Assembly: GCA_001600635.1 (NCBI GenBank) | Contig: BCKL01000006.1 | Span: 915,875 to 979,874, forward strand | DNA length: 64,000 bases | Source of the DNA: Leucosporidium creatinivorum | Lineage: Eukaryota > Basidiomycota > Microbotryomycetes > Leucosporidiales > Leucosporidiaceae | Direction: 5' to 3' | Program-made: the position numbers and the translations under genes | Shown here: positions 12,577-24,366 of the stretch, one piece after another | How the letters are laid out: each line of letters opens with the position of its first letter | How positions within the stretch are numbered: position 1 is the stretch's first letter | Notes under the pieces: model-generated | What the model saw: only the letters and a program-made list of their open reading frames with translations | The model's database searches: none | Told to the model about the DNA's origin: nothing

Positions 12577-13023
12577 GGTTTAGTCGAGGTGAGGTTGAAG
12601 TGTAGAGGAGAAGTTGGAGCTGACGCGGCGGCGGGAGGTTCGAGAGGAAGGAGAGGGGGCGCTTCAGCAGGTCACTCTTTGGCGGATGAGAAGCTGCTCA
12701 GTCTGAAGTTCAGTAAGTTTCAAGTCTCTCTGAGATCAGTCGACCCCGCGCAAGTCGCTAAGAAACTCAAGCGACAGCTGCTCGGCGAAGGCTCGCGCGA
12801 GCGCTCGCTCTCGGCTCGACCTTCCACGACCCTGTGAGGTTTCTGTTACCTCGAGATGCAAGAGATTGCTCTCCAAGCGGTTTCCCGAGCAGCTGAGGTC
12901 TCTCGTATACTCTTGCCGTCGTGAAAGAGCTCCCCAAGCCTTTCGCCGAACTGCTGCTCAGCCTTCACTCCCTTCGCTCGCACAAAGACACGTCCAACTT
13001 CTCTTGCAATGTCTATCTATACT
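12577..13023. other. Promoter region of RPN5
   Basis: The region lies between the RPN5 start and the stop of the upstream DUF3445 gene, both on the minus strand. No gene was recognised. I looked for a PACE-like proteasome element by eye and did not find one I trust. Confidence 0.4.
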
Positions 13024-15024
13024 CTAAGCCAAGTCTGCGGATACGAAGGGGTACTTGGGCTCTCCCACCACCGCTCCCTCGTCGTCTAGCTCGACCACCC
13101 CGAGCGCCAACTGCTCGGCGTGCAGGGCGTCGAGTTTGGGGAGCATCACGCCTGCGTACAGAGGGCCGCCCTTGTACAGCGAGACGTCGTCGGGCCAGCT
13201 CTGTAGGCGATAACGAGGTAGGTCAGCTCGAGTGTGTGCAGAAGGAGAGGAAGCGCAGCGCACCCTAATCGCCGAGGCCATGCGACCGGGCACTCCCCTC
13301 TCATTGGCGATATCGGCGACCTTGTGGAAGTAGGTACTGCAAGAGAAGCAATGTGTCAGCGTCGTGCAAACGAGACGGCAAGAGTGGCGCCTTACCGGAT
13401 CGTAAAGAGGATGCAGCCGGTCTTGGGCATTCGGCGAAGGGTTTGACGCTCGGTGCGGAACCAGATGTCCTCGAAGCTGCAGTCGAGTAGGTGTCAGTTA
13501 GCCCTATAGACGATATACTATCCGTGCAAGACGGCTGAGGCCACTCACTTGCTAGTCGGCGCAGGAGCCTTCCAAGTCGGATCTTCCGAAGCCTTGAGCA
13601 GCTCAGCGACAGGTCCCTTCTCGCCTTGGTGGAAGATCTCCTCCGGTCCATTCGTATTGGAAGACCATGCAAGCTGATCGTCAATCTGGAAGAAGTACTG
13701 CGAGGGAGGAAGCCATCGTCAGCTTGCTCGGCGCCGAGCTGGGGAAGCGTCGAGGTCGACCCACGTTGTTGCGCTGCACGGGCTTGTCGACCTTGAGCTT
13801 CTGGAAGAAGCGTTCCATGGAGAACTTGAGCTTGTCCTTCCATCCTGGCACGACACCGCGAGAGTGGATGTCCTCCAGCGAAAGGCCGATCTTGTCCTGC
13901 AGTCGCCAGAAGCCTGCGAGGGGAAGGAGAGGGTCAGCGGGGGTTCAAGTCGATGCTGATGGAGAGACCGCACCAGCAGTACATATGGAGCCGGCTTGAA
14001 AGCTGTCAGAGCGCAAACGATGTCAGCGAGAGGGAGGAAGAGCGAGAGGTGAGCGCCGAGCTCACAAGTATTGACCGTCGGTGCCCTCGACCATCACGGC
14101 GAGGTCGTCTTGGCCGAGCACTAGCAAGAGATACACAGTAAGCTACGGGATGCCGAGCACGGAGCAAGTTGGACTCACGACCAGCGTAGTACATCGGGTT
14201 CCAGTCGGCGCCCTCGCGCTGCTCGATCTCGACAAAGTCCCACAGCTCGTCGGTGATCTTGTTGTGGATCGAAGTCACGGCTCCGCCTTGACTTCCGACT
14301 AGTGAGTCGCCGTGAGTCTCGGGCTTGGCGGCGTCGTAGGTAGCCCGAGTGACGACGAAGAGGTCGGGGTGGCGGAAGGAGAGGTAGGAGCAGATCTCGT
14401 GAAGGCATTCGAGGGCTTGGGCGCGGTAGCCAGGTAGAGTGCGAGATGCGAGCTCTCCCCGAGTGGTGGTGCGCTCGAGACGAATGGCGTGTGTCTTGCG
14501 GTAGCTGCGACGCGAGCGATAGTTTAGCGCCGAGCTCGGCTCTCGTCGCCTCGCTGTCGGACTCACTCAGAGTCGAGCTCAATCCAGTTCTCCCATCCCA
14601 TTGGTCGGATTCCCATGTTGATAGGGTACCTACGTGCGAAGGCGAGGACGAAGGTCAGCTCGCGCTCCCTCGCGGCAACGAGAAGACCACCTCGGCCGGC
14701 CTATAGACAACTTACGAGGGACCCCAGCGGAAAGGGCGAAATGGGATGGGCTTGGTAGCATCAACATCAAATCCAATCCATCTTGAAACGCGAGGATAAG
14801 CGAACTTGACGGCGTGCCAAACTGGCGAGTGGGGTGAGGGGTTGCGAAGGTCAGCTGTAGCTCTGCAACATTGCGCTGGGCTTTGGCTCACCTCCGAATG
14901 GTCGAGCCTTTTCTTCTACCTTCTCTGCTGGTGCAACAGGCTTTCTCGAAGGGAGAGGAGTGAAGAGAGCCTTGTGGAGAGCGAACGCTATCAGCAGCAA
15001 AGCGCCGATGATAAGGGGAAGCAT
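13024..15024 (-). CDS. DUF3445 family protein (haem-dependent oxidative N-demethylase-like), copy 1
   Basis: Characterised bacterial DUF3445 proteins are haem enzymes with a PAS-like fold that oxidatively demethylate secondary amines. Whether the fungal members do so is unproven. The start MLPLIIGALLLIAFALHKAL encodes an N-terminal membrane anchor. The family core follows: FRPFRWGPSYPINMGIRPM, WIELDSDYRKTHAIR, HPDLFVVT, ITDELWDFVEI, GQDDLAVMVEG, IGLSLEDIHSRGVVPGWKD, a His/Asp-containing QIDDQLAWSSNTNGPEEIF, and the signature RTERQTLRRMPKTGCILFTI. It ends PKYPFVSADLA. About nine introns interrupt it. One intron contains the palindrome CTCGGCGCCGAG at 13727. A second DUF3445 gene lies 4 kb away with a 2OG oxygenase and a cupin between them. 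Confidence 0.85.
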
Positions 15025-15710
15025 GGCGTGCAGGAGAGCTGGCGGGTGCTGTTGTAGCGTATCAAGTCAATTCAGATGGTAGGTAAGAGACGAGAGAAGG
15101 CGAGGAGCGAGTGAGCGAGGACCTGAAGCTCGAACGCGCAAGGAGCCGATTCCCCCAGCTCCCCAGCCGCGATGCGCTGGTATTGGCTAAGGAAACCCTG
15201 GTTATCGTCCGATAAAGGCTGGGAGGTGTTGGAGTGTATCGGGAGCGGTGTCGCGAAGTCGCCTTCGCAATTGCTGCACTACAGCCGCCTCCGTAAGTCA
15301 GCCGCCGCTCGGGCAGACCGCCGAGCTTGCTGCCACCTCGGTAGATGCATCTCCAGCAGTTCGAGAGCTGCAAATACGTCAGATGGAGGTGAAATCTTTG
15401 TTCTGCGCTCCCTAGGAGACGCCAACTGCAGCGAGCGACTTTTCAAACGAACGCCGAAGCTGCTCGGCGGACCCAAGAGGGCGACCTTGCTCACTTCGCA
15501 CACTCGGCCAGAGAAGTCCGACATCGATATCACTGTCCATGGAATTGCTCAAGAGAAGCAAGGAATACTACTAAGCAGAATTGGGAAACTATAGCTCGCT
15601 CTACAACCTGTCCAGACCCCTTACAACCTCATTCCGTCGTTTCTGGTACCCACACAACACTCGATTTTGGGAAGGGAGAAGAGAAATGATATAGCCCGGC
15701 GCGAGACCGA
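15025..15710. other. Intergenic region
   Basis: This stretch of about 690 bases lies between two minus-strand genes and would hold the promoter of the first DUF3445 gene and the 3' end of the oxygenase gene. The short ORFs on both strands show no family similarity and no convincing introns. I see nothing else. Confidence 0.4.
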
Positions 15711-17453
15711 CTAGACCATGTACTCGGTGCGAGTGCAGGTCAGATATTCAATCTGCTGGTCGATCCACTTGCTCATGTCCTCGACGTTGACCTGTGAATC
15801 GACGAATGATTAGCGAGGAAAAGCGAGTACAGGCGCGACAGAGCGACTCACAATCTCGGATCCTCCCTGGCCGTCGGCATCGTCGTCAACGCCGAGCAGC
15901 GCCTTCTTCTCCTCAAGCTTGCCGGCCATGGCCTGGAAACGATCCGAGAGAAGCTTCATGCGGTATAGCCTGGTCGATAGAACGCGTCAGAGGTCAGCTG
16001 GGGGCGCTACAGTACGAGAGAGAGACGACGGAAGCACTCACGTCCACTGGTAGTTGATACGGTTCTTCTTAGTGATGGGGTGGATGGTGGAGAGGACTGA
16101 AGACACCAAAAGAGGGTCAGCGATCTTGCTCCTATGTTACGGAGCCAAGCGGAGAGCTAACGCACCCGAGCCGTCGTGGACGAGAGGATCCCTGGCGCGG
16201 AAGGAGGTGACCATCGTGATGCGCTCTCCAGCGTTGTAAGCCCTCAATGCGGCGTGCTTGATGTGGCGTCCCTGCATGACAACACAATGTCCAACTCCGG
16301 GTCCACGAGCCTTCTTGATCGTGCCGTCTCCGCACTGCGAGAAAGGTCAGCGCCGAAAGTCACGACTGAGAGAGGACGATGGGGCTCACCTTAAGAGCAG
16401 TCTCGCCTCCGATCATGCCGGAAACGTCGGAAAGCATGAGTACGCAAACGAAGGGGTAGCTGTCGTAGTGGAAGTGGACGACCTGTGCGAGAACAGCGCG
16501 GAAGTCAGCTCGGCGATAGCGACAGCCTCCAATCGACGGTAGCAGAGGGGACAGAGTCGAAGCTAAAGGAACAAGAGACATAGTAGCAAAACTCACGTTA
16601 TCGTCAGCCTCGCCCTTGTCGGCGTCGGCCATCTCCTGGAAGTGCGCGAGATCTGAAACGGTAACGCCGAGCTGCTGGGGCTCGGGCGTGATGGAGGTGA
16701 GACGAACACCGTCCTTTCCGAGCTCTCCGAGCTGGTAGTTGGTGTGGCTTATTGAGGTGGAGAAGAGGAGAAGGCGGCGAAAGAGTGAGGAGGGCGAATC
16801 AGCTCGGAGCGGTAGAAGGCGGCTGCAAGACAAGGCTCCAACTCACCCGAGCTCGATCTCCATGCTGCAGGAAAGGGTACTGGTCAGCTCGATTGATTCA
16901 CGGATAGATCCGCGAGTGCATCAGACTCACACAGGGACGAGGTCAATGCCAGCAGCCTCGCTGACGGCGCGAATGACCTCGGGCGAAGTCCAGGCGGCGT
17001 GAACAAAAGGAGCGACGTCCTTGGTGAACTCGCGACCTGGTGTGAAGCAATTCAGAGAGAATAAGACAGAGGTCAGCGAGCCATCCCGCGACGAGCGCAG
17101 AGCCGAGAACGACGGCACGGCGCGCCAACTCCGAGTGAGGGCAAGCTCACCTTGGAAGGCCGAGATGTAGGAGGAGACGGTGAACTTGTCGAGGACCTCT
17201 TGGGAGAGGATGTTGCGACGAAGCTCGGTGACTCCCTCGCGAGTGAAGAGAGGGAAAGGAGCCGTCACGCCGATGGGAGAGATGCCGTCGTCCTCGAGAG
17301 CGAGGTCCTTCATGGTGAAGACTGACTCGGGTTTCTGTATTGATAGAGCTGCCAGTCAGCCACGCGCGGTTGTCTACTGTAGGAGAGTCAGGGAGCGCTC
17401 ACCTGGTAGCAGAGGTGGACCGCAGGGTCGAAGGCGTTGGCAGTGTCGGGCAT
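15711..17453 (-). CDS. 2-oxoglutarate/Fe(II)-dependent oxygenase-like protein
   Basis: The protein begins MPDTANAFDPAVHLCYQ and is assembled from about nine exons to a C-terminal end LTCTRTEYMV. The double-stranded beta-helix is recognisable from an HxD motif within VVHFHYDSYPFVCVLML, a distal histidine in HCVVMQGRHIKHAAL, and a downstream Arg in GERITMVTSFRARDP that would bind 2-oxoglutarate. The C-terminal ~70 residues are helical (RMKLLSDRFQAMAGKLEEKK). The substrate is unknown. Similar uncharacterised oxygenases are common in fungi. The position between two DUF3445 genes and next to a cupin suggests oxidation of a small N-methylated or amine compound, but that is inference from context only. 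Confidence 0.75.
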
Positions 17454-18059
17454 GGTGAGGAATCGACGAGAGGTGTGTGAAGAGAAAGCAAGGAAGAGAC
17501 AGGCGCAGCGAAGCAGATGAGTGCAGGAGGGAAAGAGAGGGCGAACTAGCTGCTCAAGAGGGCGGGAGCTTGAGTCGAAGCGAGACCCAGCGCGCGGAGA
17601 CGACTCGCTCCCTTATCTCGACCGAATCAAGCTTCTTGGAGGCCTCGGAGCTGTTGGAGAGGCTAGGGTGAAGCTGCAGGGGTTTGATTAGGATAACGGA
17701 TATAGCTCACAACCTGTGTAGCTCATTATATAGCCAGCAGAGGTGGTGCAGAGGCGTTGAGAAACCCGCCAACTGACGCCTCCCCGCTTCCCCAGGCTGG
17801 GAATCAAAGTCTATCAATCTAGACCTCGTCATGAGCCTCGTATCGATATATCGCCCTGCAATCTGGCGGGATATTTGCTGCACAAAGGGAGGAGAGGGAG
17901 CCCTTAAGGAGGCTTTTCGCGCCTGTCGTTTCAGCCTCGCTTCGGCGCCGAGTTTCCAAAGTCATCACTAACAGTTTGCAGAGCTCTCGGGATGCTTTCT
18001 TCGAAGTCTCATGGATCTGTCGACTATGATTGGACTGCAAATTGGATACATTTCTCTAT
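17454..18059. other. Intergenic region
   Basis: The region lies between the oxygenase start and the stop of the cupin gene, both on the minus strand. It would contain the oxygenase promoter. A short A/T-richer patch lies around 17690-17740. No gene was recognised. Confidence 0.4.
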
Positions 18060-18827
18060 CTAAAAGTCTCTGAGCGTCCGCTGCCCCACGTAAAACGCTC
18101 GGCCGCTATAGAGGAACGAGTCAGCAATTGCCTCTTGAGCGTTGTCGAAAGAGTAACATACAAGTCAGGAGATGAGAACGAGACCTCGGTTCCCTTGGGG
18201 ACTGCAGGATGAGCAGGCAAGGTCAGCTCGGCGTCGGCTTCGGCGGGCGAGATGAAGCGGAAAGCAGGCTGGTAGCAGCCTGGGAAGGGCATAGGCAAGA
18301 GATAGGATAGTTGACCTACTCTTGATGACATCGCCAGCCTGACCAGTGATCTCAACGCCGGTAGCCGTGTCCACCAGCGAGATGGTGCCCTCGAGGATGA
18401 TCTTGAGCTCGTCGTACTTGTACTTGTAGACCTGTAAGGCGCCATCAATGTTCAGCGAGTGCTTTCACGTGATCAGCAACAACTGCCAACACTCACAAAG
18501 GGTGCATCCGCCTTTTGAACAGTAAAAATGCCGCCCGAAATGGCGGAAGAGCCCTCTCCTAGGGAGTAGACATCATCTAATGGTAGAGAACAAGAAAAGC
18601 GTCAGTCTGAGTACCTCAACCACCTCAAGGTGCGCCTTTCGAAGCTACATCGGCGCTGGGCAGCTCCCTCAGCTCTCCTGCAGCTGTAGCGACTTACCGA
18701 TGGCAGATCCATTGCCGAGCTCGATGAGCTTGGTCTGCTTGGCAGCATCCTTGACTACTTCGAGAGTCACTGCAGCGAGTGGGAAGGTCAGCGACGAGCG
18801 TGGGGTAGAGCTAGGAGCCGGCTCACT
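18060..18827 (-). CDS. Small EutQ-like cupin protein
   Basis: This is a single-domain cupin of ~115 residues related to the ethanolamine-utilisation protein EutQ. After splicing, the order is MTLEVVKDAAKQTKLIEL, DDVYSLGEGSSAISGGIF, VYKYKYDELKIILEGTISL, TGQAGDVIKIPKGTEVSF, SSPDFGRAFYVGQRTLRDF-stop. The G-x-x-G-D-V-I-x-I-P-K-G strand and the FYVG C-terminus are typical. The intron phases are exact at each join. The start codon is itself split: A at 18827 is the last base of exon 1 and TG (18769-18768) opens exon 2. No other in-frame ATG exists upstream. The upstream exon is a 5' leader reaching toward the divergent DUF3445 gene. The ligand is unknown, and metal-binding histidines of classical cupins are not evident. 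Confidence 0.8.
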
Positions 18828-19083
18828 GATAGTTGAATAGAGATGTAGGAGAGGAAGAGCAGAGGGCGAGCGAGCGAGATAGGGAAGGCGAGATGAGACG
18901 AAGATGGAGGAAGGAGAGAGAGCGAGTAAAGCGAAAGATGCGGGACAGGGAGAACGGCGCGCTTGGATGCAGCCGCCCCTTCGCGAACTCGCGTCTCCCC
19001 ACCTCTCGCGAGTATCTCGTCGACTATCGTCCTCTCTTTCGTTCGTCTATATCTGCCTCCAGACACGTCTCAGTCACATCGCC
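18828..19083. promoter_or_regulatory. Shared divergent promoter, cupin / DUF3445 copy 2
   Basis: Only about 255 bases separate the split cupin start (-) from the DUF3445 start (+). Part of this is the cupin 5' leader exon. It is purine-rich on the + strand. A shared bidirectional promoter would co-express the two genes, which is inference from spacing. Confidence 0.45.
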
Positions 19084-21051
19084 ATGTCAATCGCCCTGCC
19101 ACTGGGCTTCACGCTTTCCCCCTTCGCGCTCGGCGCTCTCCTTCTCACGCCGCTTATCCTTCTCGTAATCGCGTATCAAAAGGCGGTCCCTTCCTCACTC
19201 GTCACTTTAGCAAAGCAGGTTGGGTGGAAGTTTCAAGAGACCGAGAAGAAGGTGGTAGAGGCCATCACCAAGCTGCCCGACCCCTCGCCGGTGCAGAACT
19301 TCGACCTCAAGACGGCGCGCACGAGGGATCACATCTACGCCAACAAGCAGCTGAGGTATCCTTACAATCAGACGATGTGAGTCAAGCCGCGTATGGTAAC
19401 TTGGACCTGGAGAAGCCGGGGAGAGGAGATGGGAGCGCTCGCAGGCCGCGACGACCGCCCAACGAGGCTCTCGTCCACCTCAAGCTGCGCTGAGCGGCCG
19501 TGAGAGCATACAGAACTCGTGCTCACATTTAAACACACCTACAGGGCCCATCAGCCGATGCACATCGACAGTAAGTCTTCTTATCGCGCCGCTCGAAGCA
19601 TCGCCGAACCTCTCGCTGACCGCTCGCGCTTTCTACAGACTGGATCGAGATCGACTACAACTACGAGCGCGATCTTCGTCAGAAGAAGGAGGTCATCGAC
19701 GAGCACGGCTCCAAGGTTCTCACCTCCATGCCCGAGAATGACGCCGCCGCCGGCGAGCTGCTCGAGACTCTGGTCGACTACCTCCCCAAAGTGCGGCTTT
19801 CGCCGACTGTTCTCGACGCCAAGCTGACGTTAATCTATGATGCAGCGCTATCCGACCCTCTTCGAGAGGATTCCCGGAGGTATCTGGAACAAGGTGACCG
19901 ACGAGCGCTTCGCCGAAGCCGACTCGCTCATCGGCACTCCCGCTCTCATGATCATCTCGCGTTTGGTTCAGGACGACTTCCTCATGGGTCGAGAGAGGGA
20001 GGATGGCCACATCTACTTTGTCGGAGGAGTCGTGGCGCACCCTGGTGAGCTTATCCTCTTACCCTTCGCCGCATGCGCCGAGGTCGTCTCTCAGCGGCTG
20101 ATTGAGGCGAACCTTTTCGCTGACTCTGCGTTCGTGCGCTGCAGGCTTCTACGATTTTGCGCAAAAGATCAACAAGTCAATGGAGCAGATCCACGTCGGT
20201 GTACCTCACTTCAACGAGAAGATTCTCAAGTCGGTCGAGCGGACTTTGAAGCGCTTCGAGGCGCACCAGCCCTTTGAGCGTTCCAGTTGGGAGATGGTCG
20301 ACGACTACAACCTGTACCATCGTAAGCTGAGCATCGGGTATAACGCTGTAGCCGAGCTGACATATCTTGATGTCTCCCTCGCTTCACCGACTCTCCCCAC
20401 CTCCCTTCCCTCGGTCTCGCCGGTGCAGACAACATCGCCGACCTGCACGAGGGAGGCCACCTCCCTGATGATCTGCATCCCAAGGACTACTATTTCCGGT
20501 ACGCTCTCGCTTTCTCTGTAACGATCGAAGCTATAGGCTCACCTGCTTTCTCCTTTCTCGGCACCAGCACCGACCACCAAACCTTCCGCAAGATGCCCAA
20601 GTCTCGCGGTATCATCTTCGGGTGAGCTCAGATTCAGTCAAGACAAGGTCTCCTTGCTGATCTGGCCTTCCACCACAGCGTCCACCCCATCCTTCGCCGA
20701 CTCGAGGAGTTCGCCGACCTGCCTCTTGTGCCCGCCCTGCTCGCCACGATTCACGAGCAGTCTTCCGAGGATCTCATGAAGTACAAGCTGGCACCACTGT
20801 GTGAGTATAACACCCAACGCTCCATCCGAGTCTCGAGACAGCTCGAGCTGACCGCTGCTTCTGCTACCCTCGGCGCCGAGCAGACCAGGACAAGATGCTG
20901 CCTTACCTGCGTGAGCTCACGCAGAGCCAGATCGACCGAGGGCTCATCAAGTGATTAGACGTCGACTCTACCCCCTACGAGCTATACTGACCGCTCTTCG
21001 CCTCGCAGGGGTGACGAGGATGTCGCCGATTTCCGCGATTTGGTGAAGTGA
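19084..21051 (+). CDS. DUF3445 family protein (haem-dependent oxidative N-demethylase-like), copy 2
   Basis: This is a second member of the family present at 13-15 kb, clearly diverged from it. The start MSIALPLGFTLSPFALGALL gives an N-terminal membrane anchor, as in copy 1. Core blocks are RYPYNQTM, AHQPMHIDNWIEIDYNYERD, YPTLFERIPGGIWNKVTDE, RLVQDDFLMGREREDGHIYF, GGVVAHPGFYDFAQKI, IHVGVPHFNEKI, and the signature FRTDHQTFRKMPKSRGIIFG-V, followed by an EQSSEDLMKYKLAPLY helix. Splicing the last introns gives GDEDVADFRDLVK-stop. The intron before QDKMLPYLREL ends in CTCGGCGCCGAG plus the acceptor. Substrate is not determinable; amine demethylation is extrapolated from characterised bacterial relatives. 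Confidence 0.85.
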
Positions 21052-21378
21052 GCTATGCAGGGGCGAATGGACCCTAGGAAGAATTTGTGCCGAGTAGTGA
21101 AGCGTACTCTCGAAGCCTCGTGCAATGATTACTTTGTACAGCAACCAATCAGCCGCTTCAAGCTTCGCCGAAGATGGCGCTTCCTCGGTTGTCGCGCTTC
21201 GCAGAATCCAAGACGGCTTGACGAGGCGCTCGCAACTCTCCACTTCCACATCTGCTGCCATAAGACGATACACCGGATTGCACTCGCCCCCTGCATCCGC
21301 ACCCCACACCCAGGCGACGCTCGTAGCCGCCTCGCCAACCTCGGCTCCTCCTCTCGCTCCACCGGAAGACCAGCCCAT
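21052..21378. other. Convergent intergenic region
   Basis: The region lies between the DUF3445 copy 2 stop (+) and the SDA1 stop (-). It should hold two 3' untranslated regions. ORFs here run into the SDA1 antisense strand and are not credible genes. Confidence 0.45.
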
Positions 21379-24366
21379 CTAACCTCCGTTGGCACGACGT
21401 CCACCGCGCTTGATGCTGTTGAGAAGAGAAGGAGAGGTCAGCGCGCGAGCGAGAAGGGAAGAGAGCCAAGGCGAGAAGCCCGAATGAGAACAGACGTACC
21501 GGTCGATATGCTTGCGAAGCTGCTGCGACTTCTGCTGCAACGACGACGTGTTCTTCTTGCGCACATTCCTCGACGCCGCGACCATAGCGAACGCCTTGCC
21601 CTTCCTCTTCTCCTCGTTCGTGGTCGAGTGCTCCTTCTCCTTGAGCTTCTTGCCCTTCATACTGCTGAACTTCTCGCGGCCCTCGCGGCCCTCGGCGATG
21701 GCGGCCATCCTCTCCTCGTACGAGGCCTTGGCCTTCTTCTGCACTCCGATGATGATGCCTTCGGTGAGGAAATTGTCGGCGTCGCCAACGTTGTTGGCCT
21801 TGCGAGCGGCGGCGAGGGCGGCGAGCTTGCGACGAGCGGCGCCTCCTCCGCCGTTGTCGGCTTCCTCCTTGGCCGCGGCGGTGCGGAGCTCGTTGATCTT
21901 GGCAAAGTCGGCGGGAGTGAGGATCTGGAAAGCAGGCGAGCGGCGAGGTCAGCGAGGTAGCGCAGAAAGCGGAGAGCAGGAACGCACCTTGGTCATGGCG
22001 AGCTCGGCAATGTTGGACCCCTCGAGCACCTTGGTCGCGCGAGTCAGGCTCATCTCGTCTCCCTCATCGGCGTTGACCTCTTGAGGCTTCTTCTCGCCCT
22101 TCTCCTCCTCCTTCTCGACCTCCTCCTCCTCCTCGGTATCGGCATCGCTACCATCCTCCGAATCGGATCCAAAGTCAATCTTATCATCCGTGACCGTTCC
22201 CGCGACCTCGACGACCTTGCCTCCAGCCGCGCCGCCGTTCTTGAGCTTCCTCTTCTCGGAGAGGGTAAGCTTAGGCTTCTTGCGGCTCTTCTCCTCGTCA
22301 TCGTCGTCCGAGTCGGAGATGTCAAAGTCTTCTCCCTCCGACGAGACGTCGTTCCAGCCGCCCGAGGAGTCGGAGTCCGAGTTGGACTCGACCTCCCACT
22401 CGTTCCATTCGGCCTCCTCGTCGACTTCCTCGCCGTCCTGCTCGCGCTCGGCGAGATGCTTGGCGAGAAGCTGTGGAGTAGAGACAAGTCAGCAGGTCGA
22501 TCGAGAGGAGAAGCGAGAAAGCGAAGACTCACGTCGAGTCCCTCGATACCGGTAGCGTCGTCCCTCGACTGCCCGTACGCGAGCGGCTCGGGGTCGTCGC
22601 GCATGGAAGCGACCTTGCCTCGCTCCCTCCGCTTGAGCATGCCCGGGTTGACCTCGCGGTACAACGACAGCAGTCCCCTCGAAGCGACCATGACTCCCTT
22701 ATCCTTACTCATCTTGTAATCGACGAGGTCCTCGAGCAGGTCGCGATCCATGCACCAAGGCTGACGGCGACAGATCTCGGTGATGGCGTTGAGACCGGCG
22801 GCGTTGACCTCGGCGGCGACTCCCGAGTGGACAAACTCGCCGGCAATCTTGCGGATCACGGGGGTGAGCTCGTCGGGAGGGGTGAGGTCGTGGACGGATT
22901 GGGCGAGGCAGACGAGGATGGCGGTGATTTGGAGTTGGTGGTGGGTGAGGTACTTGACGATGTACGAGTAGAAGCTCAGGACCGTGAGCTTGTGGGAGCC
23001 GCAGACGCGACCGAAGAGCGACATGATGAGGACCTTGTGGTCGAGCGTGTAGGACCGGTCGTACTTGACGAGGGACTGGTACAGCTTCTCGCCGAACGTC
23101 TGCGGGTCGTTGAGCAGTTGCAGCGCCGAGAAGTTGACGGCGGGCTCCTTGGCGGCAATCTCGCGCTGACGGCGCCTCTGGTTGGCCGTCTTGATCTCCT
23201 TCTTGGCCCTGCGGTCGGACGACTTGCGCTTCTTGTTGATCTCCTGCCTGTGCTTGACCGTCTTGATGTCGGGTCCTTCGTTGTCCTCGTCGTCCGAATC
23301 GACCTCCTCCTTGCCGGCCTCCGGCGTGACGAGGAAGAAGTGGATCGCCGCCGACTGGACCTTGGTGTCGGGGTGGAAGCACGCCGAGGCGACGATGGAG
23401 ACCGTCTTGGCGTCGCGCCAGATGTTCTTGCGCCAGAGCTCGGTGGCAATCTTGACGGCCCACATGGCCTCGCGAGCGCCGACAATCTTGACGTCTCCTC
23501 GGCGCGAAGGCTTGACTCCCGTTCCGAGACGCTCGGCCTCGGCGTCGATGCCCTTCTCGATCATGCCGAAGAGGAGCCCTTGAACCATGCGGTTGAGCTT
23601 GTGATTCTTGGTCTTGAGGTTTGCGTTCTTGATGTCGCCGAGGATCGTCTTGAGGATGAAGGAGCGGAGGTTGGGCGAGGTGGTCATGGAGAGGAGGGGG
23701 AAGAGGACCTTGAGGAGGCTTTTGGGGAAGTGCGACGGTGGTCAGCTTGCCTGCTCGATCTTTAACAAGGCGGAGGTAGAGAACTCACTCGACACCGCTA
23801 ATCACTTCCCTGCGACGAAGCAGTACGAGTCCCTGCATCATCGTCTTCCTCGTCTCGGGTCCGAGAACGACTCCGCCTCCACTAGCGGCAACTCCTCCGG
23901 AAGCGGCGGCAGACGAAGTCGAGGCGGCGGGCGCCGAGGTGAGGAGGAGGCTCGAGAGGGTCGCGGGGAGTCCCTTGGTGAGCGAGGGGTAGAGGTTGGC
24001 GACCTAGGCTAGATGAAATGAGTTCTTGAGCCTTCTGTAGCTTTGACCCATGCCACTCACCTGGCAGACGAAGTTGGTGACCTCGCGAAGCTTCTCCTCG
24101 TCTCCCTTGGCTCCGCCGAGACCGAGCTGTACGATCTTGACGAGGGAGGTGAAGCGATTCCACTGGGTGATGAATTCCTCGGTGTAACTCTCCGGCGACC
24201 GCTTGATCACGTTCTGAAGAGCGGGGAGCGAGTCGAGGAGCTGAGCGCCCCTGCTCGACTTCTGCTGCTCGAGGGACTTAGGTGCCATCTGTTGGCGCGC
24301 CCTGGTGTTGCTAATCTCCTGCTTGAGATTAGGAGGCGCTCGTCGCCATGCTTCCTTGCCCGTCAT
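21379..24366 (-). CDS. SDA1: SDA1 homologue, 60S ribosome biogenesis factor
   Basis: Sda1 is a nucleolar/nuclear protein needed for 60S subunit maturation and export, and in yeast also for passage through G1. The start MTGKEAWRRAPPNL leads to the NUC130/133-like N-terminal block (LPALQNVIKRSPESYTEEF, RFTSLVKIVQLGL), then MTTSPNLRSFILKTILGDIK, ACFHPDTKVQSAAIHFFL, a charged linker with KKRKSSDRRAKKEIK, TFGEKLYQSLVKYDRSYTLD, and LMISLFGRVCGSHKL-like MSLFGRVCGSHKLTVLSFY. An acidic DSDDE-rich stretch and basic C-terminal repeats follow, ending RGGRRANGG. The body is one long exon with a few introns near each end. Long ORFs on the opposite strand are by-products of GC-rich codon use. Confidence 0.95.

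Noticed and set aside
13930-13980. Sequence resembling a tRNA T-arm (GGTTCAAGTC)
   Set aside because: No matching acceptor stem or anticodon arm around it, and it lies in an intron of the DUF3445 gene.
22705-23485. Alternative-frame minus-strand ORFs inside SDA1
   Set aside because: They are shifted frames of the same exon with Arg/Ser/Pro-biased translations and no family similarity.
22827-23765. Long plus-strand ORF opposite SDA1
   Set aside because: It mirrors the intact SDA1 exon on the other strand. Its composition (Leu/Asp/Val/Gly-rich, no motifs) is a by-product of GC-rich codons.
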